From Helicobacteraceae bacterium (GTDB lineage: Bacteria > Campylobacterota > Campylobacteria > Campylobacterales > Sulfurimonadaceae), in NCBI GenBank assembly GCA_021163845.1, contig JAGGTH010000033.1:30505-94504 (forward strand): a stretch of 64,000 nucleotides of DNA. The letters are read 5' to 3'. Shown here piece after piece: positions 42,952-53,128 of this stretch. The stretch's first letter is position 1. Each line of letters begins with the position of its first letter. The notes under the pieces are model-generated. The model was not told where the DNA came from, did no database searches, and worked only from the letters and a program-made list of their open reading frames with translations. The translations under genes were made by a program, and so were the position numbers.

Positions 42952-44132
42952 GTAGTATAAAAGAGTTAGACACGTCTTATGTTCTTCCAACATATGCAAG
43001 AGCGGATGTAGAGTTTGTGAGTGGTGACAATGCACGTTTAGAGGATGCTAATGGAAAAAAATATATAGATTTTACATCTGGAATTGCGGTGTGTAGTGTA
43101 GGACATGCCAATAAGAGACTTAGTGATGCACTTTGTGAGCAACTCCATAAGATCACGCATATCTCCAATCTTTACTATATGGCACCACAAGCAAGAGCCG
43201 CGGAAAAAATAGTCAAAGCAAGTGGTTATGATATGAAGTGTTTCTTTGGAAATAGTGGAGCAGAAGCAAACGAGGGTGCAATCAAAATTGCACGTAAATA
43301 TGGAGAAAAAGATGGTGAAGTCAAACGTTATAAGATCATCACTTTAGAGCACTCTTTTCATGGACGTACTATCACAACGGTTAAAGCAACAGGACAAGAG
43401 GCGATGCATAACTATTTTGGACCTTTTCCAGATGGTTTTGTGTATGCACAAAATATTGAGCAGATCCCCTCACTCATAGATGATCACACCTGTGCTGTGA
43501 TGATCGAGCTTGTGCAAGGGGAGGGTGGGGTACAACCACTTGATAAAAAAGCGGTGCAAGATCTCGCTCTTTACCTTAAATCTAAAAATGTACTTCTGAT
43601 CATTGATGAGGTGCAAACGGGAGTGTATCGAACAGGTGAATTTCTTGCTTCGAACCTCTTTGAGATCGAACCTGATGTGATCACTTTAGCCAAAGGTCTT
43701 GGCGGGGGTGTACCTATCGGTGTGGTGATGACGAGCAAAAAAGATGTTTTCTCTGCAGGAGATCATGGATCTACGTTTGGGGGAAATTACCTTAGTGCTA
43801 CTGCTGCGTGTGAAGTGGTAGATATCTTAGAAGAGATGTATAACGCAGGCACATTAAAAGAAAATATCAACTACTTTGATGCCCAGTTACAAAAGCTGTA
43901 TGAAGCACATCAGGGGATATTTACATCCAAAGTGGGGATCGGGATGATGTGTGGACTACGCGTTAAAGATGCAGCGACTCTTGCATCTATCATCACCAAA
44001 GCAAGAGAAGAGGGTGTGATGGTACTCAAAGCTGGACGTGATACTCTCAGACTCTTACCGGCACTCACTATTACAAAAGAGGAAATTGATGAAGGTTTTA
44101 CATCCCTTAATCGCGCTTTGTCTTCTTTGTAG
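42948..44132 (+). CDS. argD: Acetylornithine aminotransferase
   Basis: GIAVCSVGHAN, FFGNSGAEANEGAIKIARKYG, LIIDEVQTGVYRTG, LAKGLGGGVPIG. Confidence 0.93.
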   Translation: MSSIKELDTSYVLPTYARADVEFVSGDNARLEDANGKKYIDFTSGIAVCSVGHANKRLSDALCEQLHKITHISNLYYMAPQARAAEKIVKASGYDMKCFFGNSGAEANEGAIKIARKYGEKDGEVKRYKIITLEHSFHGRTITTVKATGQEAMHNYFGPFPDGFVYAQNIEQIPSLIDDHTCAVMIELVQGEGGVQPLDKKAVQDLALYLKSKNVLLIIDEVQTGVYRTGEFLASNLFEIEPDVITLAKGLGGGVPIGVVMTSKKDVFSAGDHGSTFGGNYLSATAACEVVDILEEMYNAGTLKENINYFDAQLQKLYEAHQGIFTSKVGIGMMCGLRVKDAATLASIITKAREEGVMVLKAGRDTLRLLPALTITKEEIDEGFTSLNRALSSL

Positions 44133-45321
44133 TCTTACACAGGCGCAAGAGAGGAACTCCTTAGAAGAGTATATCTCTGAGAATAAACGCTATTTTTATG
44201 AGCTCGAGGAGGAGCGCATCGAACAAAGTAGCGATATGCTACGAGACTCTTGGATCTCTCCTCTTATGCTTAACTACTCCTATGGAGTGAGTGAAGCGTA
44301 CAATACAGAATCAACGACCCAAAAAGCCTCCATCAGCATAGACCAACCGATCTTTCAAAGTGGAGGGATCTATTTTGGGATCAAATTTGCAGAGGCTTCG
44401 CGTCTTTACTCACAATACTCTGCGGATGTAGCAAAGAGAAAGCTGATCAAAGATGCACTCTCTCTTTTGTTTCAGATCAAACAGAGTGAACTCAAAATTC
44501 AAAAACAACAACGCCTTATCGATAACGCTCGTATCAATCTTGAGCTCAAAACAGAGCAGTTTATGAGTGGTCAACTTGATTCTAGTTTTTTAGACGATGC
44601 CATTATTAGCAAAAACACTGCAACACAGGCTCTTTATGATCTACAAACTGCCAAAGAGCGTCTTGTCTCAGGGCTTCGTGTGATCAGTGATGTTGATTAT
44701 GAAAAAGTCTCTCTTCCCACTTTAGCGTGGATAGAACAAGAGGAGTTTATGAGTAATAATCTCTCCTATAAACTCGCACAAAGTCAAAGTGAGCGTGATC
44801 GTTATAACAAAAACATAACCTTGGCAAAGTACCTCCCACAACTGAGTGTCTATGGTGGATATAACTATGACAAGGTGGAAAACCTCAATTTTGGTGGGCA
44901 AACATTAGGTGGTGCTTCAAGTGTACGAGAAACAGATTATTATACATACGGATTCAAGGCTTCTATGCCGATCAGTATTAATAGCTATGATGAGATCCAA
45001 ACTACGCGCCTAGAGTACCTCAAATCAAAAACACTAGAGATTGATAAGAAGCGTGAAATCGAAGCGATCTATGAGCAAGTGTTGCAAAATATTGAGAACT
45101 TTGAGAAAAAAATAGCACTCAGCCAAGAGAATCAAAAGCTGTATGCAAGGATACTCTCTGATACACAAGAGTTGTTTGAGGCTGGATATAAAACACATTA
45201 TGATGTAGATCTACTTGAGAACTCTTATAAGATCCAAGGGATCGATCTGGATATTTTTAAACTTGATAGACAATTAGAACTTTTAACACTCTATGAGATC
45301 TATACAAATGAAAGTGAGTAG
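44089..45321 (+). CDS. TolC-family outer membrane protein
   Basis: Signal peptide MKVLHPLIALCLLCSLTQAQ and long alternating helical/beta pattern; start overlaps argD 3' end. Confidence 0.8.
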   Translation: MKVLHPLIALCLLCSLTQAQERNSLEEYISENKRYFYELEEERIEQSSDMLRDSWISPLMLNYSYGVSEAYNTESTTQKASISIDQPIFQSGGIYFGIKFAEASRLYSQYSADVAKRKLIKDALSLLFQIKQSELKIQKQQRLIDNARINLELKTEQFMSGQLDSSFLDDAIISKNTATQALYDLQTAKERLVSGLRVISDVDYEKVSLPTLAWIEQEEFMSNNLSYKLAQSQSERDRYNKNITLAKYLPQLSVYGGYNYDKVENLNFGGQTLGGASSVRETDYYTYGFKASMPISINSYDEIQTTRLEYLKSKTLEIDKKREIEAIYEQVLQNIENFEKKIALSQENQKLYARILSDTQELFEAGYKTHYDVDLLENSYKIQGIDLDIFKLDRQLELLTLYEIYTNESE

Positions 45322-46314
45322 ATGCAGTTTAGTGAATATATGGGCGAGTGGCTCTATGGAGATGAGGGTTACTATGCAAAGTATAAAAACATTGGAAAAG
45401 AGGGTGATTTTTACACCGCTGTAAGTACGAGTAAGTTCTTTGGTGGCAGTGTTGCAAATCATATTATCAAGCTCATAGATGAGGGCTTTTTACATAACAA
45501 CAGTGTGATATGTGAGATCGGGGCACATCATGGCTATTTTTTGGCAGATGTGATCGAGTTTATCTATACGCTTAGACCAAAATTATTAGAGAGTTTAAAA
45601 TTTGTTATTATTGAACGTTTTGATGCGATGCAGGAGTTTCAAAAAAAATACTTCGAGGAGAGTTTTGGGGATGCTATAGAGTTGACACACTATAAGTCTC
45701 TAAGTGAATTAGAGTGTGAAAACGCTTTTTTTGTTGCCAATGAGATCTTTGATGCCTTTCCTTGTGAGCTTTATTACAAAGGCAAAAGCGCTCGTGTTCA
45801 AGGTCATAGTGTGGAGTTTGATCAAGAGGATGTATGGGTCGAGACAAAAGCAAAAAAGTATCATAAAGATAGAGGAGAGATCGCTAGAGGTTATGAAGAG
45901 TTTGCCCAAGAGATGGCGAGTGCTGCGAAAAAGTTTGAGTTTATCAGCTTTGATTATGGGGAGATGCAAGCGCGTCCCGATTTTTCTCTTCGTATCTATA
46001 CCAAGCACAAAGTCCTCCCGTTCTTTGATGAAGAGGTGCAAAGAGAAGAACTCTATCAAAAATCAGACATCACCTATGATGTTACTTTTGCCCATGTCAA
46101 AGATGCGTACGAAGAGGCGGGTGTAGAGTTTATAGAACTCAAAGCACAGATGGTGGCACTTGTGGATATGGGGATATTAGAGCTCTTAGAGATACTCAAA
46201 GAAAATGTAGAAGAGAAGATATACAAACAAGAGCTTGAAAAAGCAAAAATGCTTTTGATGCCAAACTTTTTAGGGGAGCGATTTAAGATGATTCGCTTTA
46301 AAAAAGAGTCCTAA
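45322..46314 (+). CDS. SAM-dependent methyltransferase, MidA/NDUFAF7 family
   Basis: GDEGYYAKYKNIGKEGDFYTAVSTSKFFGGSVANHI, EIGAHHGYFLADVIEF, FVANEIFDAFPCELY. Confidence 0.9.
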   Translation: MQFSEYMGEWLYGDEGYYAKYKNIGKEGDFYTAVSTSKFFGGSVANHIIKLIDEGFLHNNSVICEIGAHHGYFLADVIEFIYTLRPKLLESLKFVIIERFDAMQEFQKKYFEESFGDAIELTHYKSLSELECENAFFVANEIFDAFPCELYYKGKSARVQGHSVEFDQEDVWVETKAKKYHKDRGEIARGYEEFAQEMASAAKKFEFISFDYGEMQARPDFSLRIYTKHKVLPFFDEEVQREELYQKSDITYDVTFAHVKDAYEEAGVEFIELKAQMVALVDMGILELLEILKENVEEKIYKQELEKAKMLLMPNFLGERFKMIRFKKES

Positions 46315-46323
46315 GATATTCTC

Positions 46324-46863
46324 TTAGATCCCTTGAACATAGCCTGTTTCAGGGTGGATTGTGATGTTAAAGTCCACTCCACCATCTGCAACTGTGATAA
46401 CACAATTGTTTTGGAGAAGCTTGCCTGCCACGTAAGGTACGTTGTCAAGACTAAGATCCCCTGCCATAGGACGCCCAAGGTGGTCAAAACTGATGATTTG
46501 ATTAGCAGCACAGCTACCAGTAAACGTTAACGTTACACCGTAGTCATTATTAAGATTGATATTTTGTAAAAATGCTGAACTATTTTGAGGATTTGTCGCA
46601 AATGCAACACTATTATCGCTAACTACAGAATAACCATTGGTATTTAAACGGATCTGCCATCTATTTCGGAACCAAGTAGGATTGGTAGCATCATACTTAT
46701 CATCTACCATCGCTAAATGCTGTGTATAACGGATATGAGATTGCAACTGTATCGTCGCTTCTGCGACATTATCTCTATCCATTCTTGGAATGATTGCAGC
46801 AGCTAAAACTCCAATGACGACGATAACAAACACGAGTTCTAGCATGGTAAATGCTTTTTTCAT
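46324..46863 (-). CDS. Type II/IV pseudopilin
   Basis: MKKAFTMLELVFVIVVIGVLAAAIIPRMD class III prepilin leader. Confidence 0.9.
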   Translation of the reverse strand: MKKAFTMLELVFVIVVIGVLAAAIIPRMDRDNVAEATIQLQSHIRYTQHLAMVDDKYDATNPTWFRNRWQIRLNTNGYSVVSDNSVAFATNPQNSSAFLQNINLNNDYGVTLTFTGSCAANQIISFDHLGRPMAGDLSLDNVPYVAGKLLQNNCVITVADGGVDFNITIHPETGYVQGI

Positions 46864-46888
46864 TTTTACCTCTTAAAAACTTTGAGTG

Positions 46889-47623
46889 TTATATTATATC
46901 ATAGACCAGTTTTATTTTGAACTCTTTAGGGAATGTGAAAAGTTTATTGTCTACATCCATAGGGAAACTTTTTTGTATAGCCTCTATCGCTGAGTTTTCA
47001 AAAAGTGTTTTTCCTGAAATATAGCGTATATCTTTGACATGACCATTTTCTAGGAGGTAAAACTGCATCTCGATAGAGCCTTCTATTCCTCTTCTTCTTG
47101 CAGTCATTGGGTAGGATTTGTTTTTGTTGATGCGATCACGTAACTCTTGAACAAAGAGATTTTGTTTTGCTTCACGCTCTTGTTTTGCTACAAGTAATAA
47201 CTCTGCTTCTTTTTGTTTACGTCTCTCAAGAGCTTGGATCTCTTCTTGTAGTTTTTCTTGTGTTTGCATCTCCTCTTTTATTACCTCTTTTTCAAGCACT
47301 GGTTCTTGTTCGAGAACTTTCTCTACGGTCTGTGGAGGGAGTGGAAGTGCTTGTTTTTTCTTTACTAGTGGCTTTTGAAGTACTGGTTTTTGTTCTGTAG
47401 GCTTTTTTTGCACTTTTTGTTTTGGTAAAGGTTTTGGTTCTTGAAAGGTCAGAGTTGAAAGAGAGATCCTTGAGAGCTCCTCTTTTTGGGTTTTAAATGG
47501 CTCCTCTTTAGTAAGAAGAAAAAAATAGAGCAGACCAAGCAAAAGAAAATACAATAAAGAGCTCAATAAAAAAGAGCTAATATATCTCTGTTTTGTATTT
47601 TCAAAGTTTGCGAGTTGTATCAT
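46889..47623 (-). CDS. tonB: TonB-like energy transducer
   Basis: N-terminal TM, Pro/Lys/Glu linker, C-terminal YPMTARRRGIEGSIEMQFYLLENGHVKDIRYISGKTLFENSAIEAIQKSFP. Confidence 0.92.
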   Translation of the reverse strand: MIQLANFENTKQRYISSFLLSSLLYFLLLGLLYFFLLTKEEPFKTQKEELSRISLSTLTFQEPKPLPKQKVQKKPTEQKPVLQKPLVKKKQALPLPPQTVEKVLEQEPVLEKEVIKEEMQTQEKLQEEIQALERRKQKEAELLLVAKQEREAKQNLFVQELRDRINKNKSYPMTARRRGIEGSIEMQFYLLENGHVKDIRYISGKTLFENSAIEAIQKSFPMDVDNKLFTFPKEFKIKLVYDII

Positions 47624-47626
47624 CTT

Positions 47627-49066
47627 TTAGCCTCTTGCTTGACTTTGATGTGTATGGCTTGAGTGTTTGTGCATACCAGAGCCATTGTGTTGCGTTTTAG
47701 CAATATAAAATCTTGAGAGATTCAGAGCAAGGTAAAAAATGATCAGTAAAGAAGCAAAGAAAAACGCAATTGTTTTTGCGCTCTTACTTGCATCAAAAAG
47801 ATTGACACGCTTATACATGATCAAAAATGCCCAGAAAGCTGCAAGGTATTTGAAGATATCAAAGATCGCTAGCCATCCATCTTTTCTAGATGCGAGGTTT
47901 TGTACTTGTGCTACATCCAAAGAGAAGCCATAGATAAAACCATTGGCAATATCGGCATAGGTATGTGTAAAGAAGCTATGCATAAGATGTGTGAGCCCAC
48001 CAATGATAAAGAGCGGAGCAAAAGCGTAGCCTAGGGTATAAAATGTTTTGCTAAACTCCACTTTGAGTGTTTTTGAAGCGACATACATCCCAAGATATAC
48101 GAGAAAAAGGGTAATAACCACTGCATATAAAAAAGCAAAGAGTCCAATACTATCCACTGCTCCAAAGTTGAAAATGTTTTCAAAGTATGCTGCTGTTTGC
48201 ACCCAAGGCATCGTTTCAGCCACTGGACTTCGTCCAAGACCATGATGAAAATTCATAGTGATAGTGATAGCAGCTGTGATGAGGATATAGGTCCAAACTT
48301 CTATCTTGTCGATCTTAAACTTTTTATAAAGGGATGTAGAGGGTTTGACAAGTTTAAAACTGATCGCATCACAAGCACTTGCACAGTCCATACAAAGGCT
48401 ACAGTCTTGCATAGAATTTTTATTATTGAATGTAAAAGGTTTGAGATTATACGAACACGCCGAAGCACATTCAAATGTCTTACACTCGCTACAATCCTCT
48501 TTATAGCTTCCAAGCCATGTAGAAGAGACTCTGTGATACGCTTTAGTAACACTTCCGATCGGGCAGATATATTTACAATAGCTCATATCTTTGTAGAGAT
48601 AAAAAAGGAGAAATGCCACAGCTGTGATAGCTGTAAATAAAATGGCTGTGACAAGTGGAGCACGATAGAAACCAGGGAGTGAGTAGCTTACAGCCCACCA
48701 ACCAATGATGAGAAGCATAAGCCCCCACCAAGGGTTTTTCAGCCATGACGGCATCTCTTTGTTCAAACCAAATTTTGTGATATGTTTTCCTACAAAACCA
48801 TGGGGGCAGATACCACAAAAGATACGTCCAAATGTTGCGAGTGTGACCACCATAAAAAGAGACCAAAAAAGCCCCCAAAAGAGTTCTTTTGTAAAGGTGT
48901 TCTCCTTGCTTGGTTCTACGAATCCAAAATAGATACCATAGGCAAAGAGCCCTAAAACAAGGAAACGAATAAGCATAATGAAGTATTTATTGCTAAAGAT
49001 AAAACCTAAAATCGGCATCCCAAATATATCGTTGCGATCTCTTTTTTCTTTTGTCTCTATCATCAT
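47627..49066 (-). CDS. NapH/CcoG/YccM-like membrane polyferredoxin
   Basis: TM segments with GRIFCGICPHG, CKYICPIGS, DCSECKTFECASAC, CSLCMDCASACDAI iron-sulfur motifs. Confidence 0.85.
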   Translation of the reverse strand: MMIETKEKRDRNDIFGMPILGFIFSNKYFIMLIRFLVLGLFAYGIYFGFVEPSKENTFTKELFWGLFWSLFMVVTLATFGRIFCGICPHGFVGKHITKFGLNKEMPSWLKNPWWGLMLLIIGWWAVSYSLPGFYRAPLVTAILFTAITAVAFLLFYLYKDMSYCKYICPIGSVTKAYHRVSSTWLGSYKEDCSECKTFECASACSYNLKPFTFNNKNSMQDCSLCMDCASACDAISFKLVKPSTSLYKKFKIDKIEVWTYILITAAITITMNFHHGLGRSPVAETMPWVQTAAYFENIFNFGAVDSIGLFAFLYAVVITLFLVYLGMYVASKTLKVEFSKTFYTLGYAFAPLFIIGGLTHLMHSFFTHTYADIANGFIYGFSLDVAQVQNLASRKDGWLAIFDIFKYLAAFWAFLIMYKRVNLFDASKSAKTIAFFFASLLIIFYLALNLSRFYIAKTQHNGSGMHKHSSHTHQSQARG

Positions 49067-49073
49067 TTGTCCT

Positions 49074-51257
49074 TTAAAATTTTACACTCATACCAGCACG
49101 GTAGACTCTTCCTTGATTGACTGTTATAGAGAGATCCTCTGCATCGAATACTCCATCTTCATTTCTATCTCCACTGGATCGTGCTGTTTGATAATAGTCC
49201 TTATCAAATAGATTATCAATCCTTGCAAAAACTTCAAAGGTCGTATCTGCAAATTTCTTCTTATAGCTTGATGTAAGGTTATAAACTGCATGAGAAGGGA
49301 TTCTAATACGATTTAAATCATCTGCAAAATAGTTCGATTTAAAACTCATCTCAGCACCTACTTTGAGCCATGTACTTGGGATGTATTCAAAGATTGTATT
49401 GAGTTGATGCTTGGAGGTTCTTGGAATGGTGTTGTCTGTAACATTGAAAAAAGTCACAACACTTGTTCTCGGATTACCATCGAGATCGATGCCAAATGAA
49501 TCGTATTTTGTATAATAGGCATCAAGGTAGGTATAAGCAAGATTAAAGAAAATCTCTTGTGTCGCTTTTCCGTTGACAGAGAGCTCTAAACCTCTATGTT
49601 TTGCTCCGCCAATGTTTGCCCACATATCTGTTGTATCTGTATCTCCATAGTTTCCAGAACTCTTCATAATAAAATCTTTTCTATCGATTTGAAAGAGAGC
49701 GACATCGTAGTTGATCTTGCTTTGGATGGTGCGAAAACCTATCTCGTAGTTATGTGATTTTTCTGGTTTTAGATCAGGATTGTTTGCAGTAGAACCCCAG
49801 CTACTGAGATCTCCAGCATAAAGTTGTGTAACTGTTGGTGCACGAAAACCTGTCGAATAGTTTGCATAAAAAGTTGATTTTTCACCTACTTGGTAATTTG
49901 CTCCGATTCTATAAGAATAGACGTTAAACTGATTTTGAAAGCTTTGTCGTTCATAGTCTTTGTAATCAAGCTTGATCTTGTCATAGCGTAAATTCGCCGT
50001 TGCTGTGAGTTTATCTGAAAGCACTTGTTTGTATTCGCCATAGATTGCATAGACGTTTTCATCCGTTGTATCACTACTTTTAAATTCACCCGCTTGATAG
50101 TAGTCTGGTGTGACTGAATAAGATGGATAGTATCTAATGAGTGCTTGATTGACTCTATACTTCACCTCATTTTCATAAGTATTTGCACGTAAGTCTACTC
50201 CTAAAAGTGTTGCAAAACTCTCAAAAGAGGAGCGATATTCACTTTTAATCCCTCTTTGTATTTGAGCATAGTCATTATCATAGACATAATCCTCATCACC
50301 AAGTGTCGCATCTTTAGAACCTGAGGCATCTCGTGTTTGTGGGGATGAGATGAATTGAGTGTCATCTGTATAGAGGTATCCATTGACAAGAAGATTGGAG
50401 TTATTTTCAAAATCTTTTGAGTAAGTGAGAAAAAGTTTGAGAAGCTCTACATCAAACTTTCGTGTATAGTCTCTACTTTGTTGATCCCCTGTATAGATGG
50501 ACTCTGGATTGATTTGGGCTTGTGTTTCTCCACCTACTGTGCCGTGAGAATCTTTTTCTCTTTGAGAATATTCCATTCCAAAAGTGATATCGGATGTATC
50601 ATCAAGATAGTACTGTAATTTTCCATTTAAATACTTTGCATCATAATCAGAGTTTTCCCAGTAGCCATCAGCACCTCTTTGGCTCGCTTGAATATGAAAA
50701 CTTAAATCCCCATTTGCATACCCTGTGCGTGCGAGAAGTTTTTTGTATCCATAGCTCCCAGCTTCAGCAGTGGCAAAGTTATGGTTATACTTTGCCCCTT
50801 TTTTTGTTGTGATGATGATAGCTCCAGAGAGTGCATCATCTCCAAAGAGATAGGATGCTCCCCCTTTGATCACTTTGACATTTTCTATATTATCAAGGTC
50901 TATATTGACAGAACCTGTACGTTCAAATACAGGTACCCCATCGATAACGATAGCGACTCCTGGTTTTTCACCCATATACATCTGGTTTTCAACCCCACGT
51001 AAGTGTATCTTGAGGGAGTCTCCTGTACTTGTTGTCGTTGTTATACCTGGGATAGATTGAAGTACTTGTTGCAGGTTTTCGACATGGCTATCATCTACTC
51101 TTTCTCCAGAAATTGTAGAAGTATTTGAAACTTCACTCATCTTTGTTTCAAATTTGTCATCGATCGTAGAAGATTCAACGTGGATAAGTCCGAGGTCTGT
51201 TGCTCCCAACTGAAGAGCAGAAGCACAAAGTGCTGATAAAAAAATCTTATGTTTCAT
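49074..51257 (-). CDS. TonB-dependent outer membrane receptor
   Basis: Plug domain (GERVDDSHVENLQQVLQSIPGITTTT...IDGVPVFERTGSVNIDLDNIENVKVIKGGASYLFGDDALSGAIIITTKKG) and C-terminal beta barrel ending ...YRAGMSVKF. Confidence 0.94.
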   Translation of the reverse strand: MKHKIFLSALCASALQLGATDLGLIHVESSTIDDKFETKMSEVSNTSTISGERVDDSHVENLQQVLQSIPGITTTTSTGDSLKIHLRGVENQMYMGEKPGVAIVIDGVPVFERTGSVNIDLDNIENVKVIKGGASYLFGDDALSGAIIITTKKGAKYNHNFATAEAGSYGYKKLLARTGYANGDLSFHIQASQRGADGYWENSDYDAKYLNGKLQYYLDDTSDITFGMEYSQREKDSHGTVGGETQAQINPESIYTGDQQSRDYTRKFDVELLKLFLTYSKDFENNSNLLVNGYLYTDDTQFISSPQTRDASGSKDATLGDEDYVYDNDYAQIQRGIKSEYRSSFESFATLLGVDLRANTYENEVKYRVNQALIRYYPSYSVTPDYYQAGEFKSSDTTDENVYAIYGEYKQVLSDKLTATANLRYDKIKLDYKDYERQSFQNQFNVYSYRIGANYQVGEKSTFYANYSTGFRAPTVTQLYAGDLSSWGSTANNPDLKPEKSHNYEIGFRTIQSKINYDVALFQIDRKDFIMKSSGNYGDTDTTDMWANIGGAKHRGLELSVNGKATQEIFFNLAYTYLDAYYTKYDSFGIDLDGNPRTSVVTFFNVTDNTIPRTSKHQLNTIFEYIPSTWLKVGAEMSFKSNYFADDLNRIRIPSHAVYNLTSSYKKKFADTTFEVFARIDNLFDKDYYQTARSSGDRNEDGVFDAEDLSITVNQGRVYRAGMSVKF

Positions 51258-51348
51258 ATAACTTCCCTATAAGAATATTAGGAGAAGTATAATTTGAAAG
51301 TGTTACATTTGTGTTAATTTTTTACTTTTATAATTTTTTTATTTTGAA

Positions 51349-52026
51349 CTAGTTTCTTTTTGTAATGAGTTTATAGCCTACGCTGTGAATAGTTTGGATG
51401 AAGTCTTGGTTCACTTTTTTTCGTAATCTAAAAATGAGGTTTTTGATAGCTGAATCACTCATGATCGTTTGTTCCCACACATCATTTTGTATCATATCGT
51501 TTGAGACGATCTGCTGTGGATATTTCAGTAAGAGTTCTATAAAAAGCATCTCTTTTTTTGTAAGTGCAATTGTTTGTGTTTCTAATAAAAGCTTTTTGTT
51601 CTTGTGATCGTACAGAAGATTAGGAGATATTTGAACAGAGGAGAGCTCTTTGAAATGTTGGCTTATCTTTTTTAAAAGTGAAAGAAAGTTTTCATAGTTG
51701 ATAGGTTTTACTTCATAAGAGAGGATCCCAAGAGGGATCGCTTTGAATAAAAACTCCTCTTCTTTATGTGCACTCATAACGATGATAGGTATCTCTTTGT
51801 TGCGACGTCGCACTTGTTGGATAAATTCTAAGCCATTTCCATCTTCTACTTTGATATCTGAGAGGATAAGATCAGGATCTTCTGTCTCAAAAAGATTCAG
51901 GGCATCTTTGAGTGTTTTTGTATGAAGCACTCTACCAAAGTAGAGCTGTAAAAAATCGATAGTATTTTTTGCAAAAGCTTCGTTATCTTCGATAAATAAA
52001 ATACTGAGTGTTTTGAGTCTATGCAT
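51349..52026 (-). CDS. OmpR-family response regulator
   Basis: Receiver (LSILFIEDNEAFAKN, LILSDIKVEDGNG) plus winged helix (LRKKVNQDFIQTIHSVGYKLI). Confidence 0.92.
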   Translation of the reverse strand: MHRLKTLSILFIEDNEAFAKNTIDFLQLYFGRVLHTKTLKDALNLFETEDPDLILSDIKVEDGNGLEFIQQVRRRNKEIPIIVMSAHKEEEFLFKAIPLGILSYEVKPINYENFLSLLKKISQHFKELSSVQISPNLLYDHKNKKLLLETQTIALTKKEMLFIELLLKYPQQIVSNDMIQNDVWEQTIMSDSAIKNLIFRLRKKVNQDFIQTIHSVGYKLITKRN

Positions 52027-53128
52027 CTGTAAAGCCTAATGTGAATTGAGCACCATACATACTATTACTTGCGCGTAAATAAGCATGGTTCTTTTTAGCT
52101 ATATTTTTGGAGAGATAAAGGCCTATGCCACTACTTGAATGGGTACTCATATATTTTTCAAAGATGGCTTCAAAATTATCATTTTCAATTCCCCCTGCAT
52201 TGTCTTCTAAAAGAATTGAATTACCGTTAATATGGCAGGTGATCTTTGGATGTAAGGTTTGTCTCAAACGAAAAATATCACGCATATTGGTCAAAATGGA
52301 GAAAAGAATATGAGCAATTTCATTTTTGTTGGCATGGATAGACTTTTGTGCTGTTGTATGTACCTCTAGTTTTATTGACTCAAACTCAAAGCTAGCATGT
52401 AAAAGAGCAAGTACATCCTCTAAACATTCTGAGAGGTAAAACTCTTGCTCTCTTATTGTGGGCTGATAAAAATCACGAAAAGTTTCTATTGTATTTGACA
52501 TAAATTCTATTTGCGTTTGTGCTTCATGTGTGTAGTGCAGGTACTGCTCTTTGGGGATATCTATGGAGGCTTCAAGTTTTGCGCGTATGATCGTGTTGAT
52601 AGAACCGAGTGAGGCAAGGGGCTGTTTCCATTGGTGGGCGATATGTACCAAAAGTTCTCCAAGAGCGGCTTGTTTGGATTGTTGAAATAAAAGTTGCTCT
52701 TTGAGACGGTTTTTTTCAAGTTCGATGAGAACCTGTTCTTGCAAATCTTTTTGGTACGCTCGAAGCTGTAGATGTGTCGTGACTCTTGCTTTGAGCTCAT
52801 CTGGATTGAACGGTTTGCTGACATAATCAACACCGCCAAGAGCAAATCCTCTTTGAACATCTGTATAGTGGTTTTTTGCACTTAAAAAGATGATGGGTAT
52901 ATCTGCAGTTCTTGGATCTTGCTTGAGTCTTTTGCATACTTCAAAACCATCCATAAGGGGCATCATAATATCAAGCAAGATCAAGTCGATATCTTCGGAT
53001 GTAGCTATATCCAAAGCACTTTGTCCATCAAGTGCTGGGATAAGATCATATTCACAAAGCAGCTCAAGGAGAATATCTATGTTTTGAGCAAGATCATCTA
53101 CGAGTAAAAGAGTACTATTTTTTTTCAT
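52019..53128 (-). CDS. Receiver - histidine kinase protein
   Basis: Receiver at N-terminus (LLLVDDLAQNIDILLELL, DLILLDIMMPLMDGFEV), H-box IAHQWKQPLASLGSIN, G box SSGIGLYLSKNIAKK. Confidence 0.92.
   Translation of the reverse strand: MKKNSTLLLVDDLAQNIDILLELLCEYDLIPALDGQSALDIATSEDIDLILLDIMMPLMDGFEVCKRLKQDPRTADIPIIFLSAKNHYTDVQRGFALGGVDYVSKPFNPDELKARVTTHLQLRAYQKDLQEQVLIELEKNRLKEQLLFQQSKQAALGELLVHIAHQWKQPLASLGSINTIIRAKLEASIDIPKEQYLHYTHEAQTQIEFMSNTIETFRDFYQPTIREQEFYLSECLEDVLALLHASFEFESIKLEVHTTAQKSIHANKNEIAHILFSILTNMRDIFRLRQTLHPKITCHINGNSILLEDNAGGIENDNFEAIFEKYMSTHSSSGIGLYLSKNIAKKNHAYLRASNSMYGAQFTLGFTDA

Noticed and set aside
45716-46126. 136-aa plus-strand ORF
   Set aside because: Frame-shifted shadow within the MidA-like methyltransferase; Lys/Arg/Ser-rich translation typical of out-of-frame reading.
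48197-48640. 147-aa plus-strand ORF, Cys-rich
   Set aside because: Antisense to the polyferredoxin gene; the cysteine/threonine composition reflects the opposite strand.
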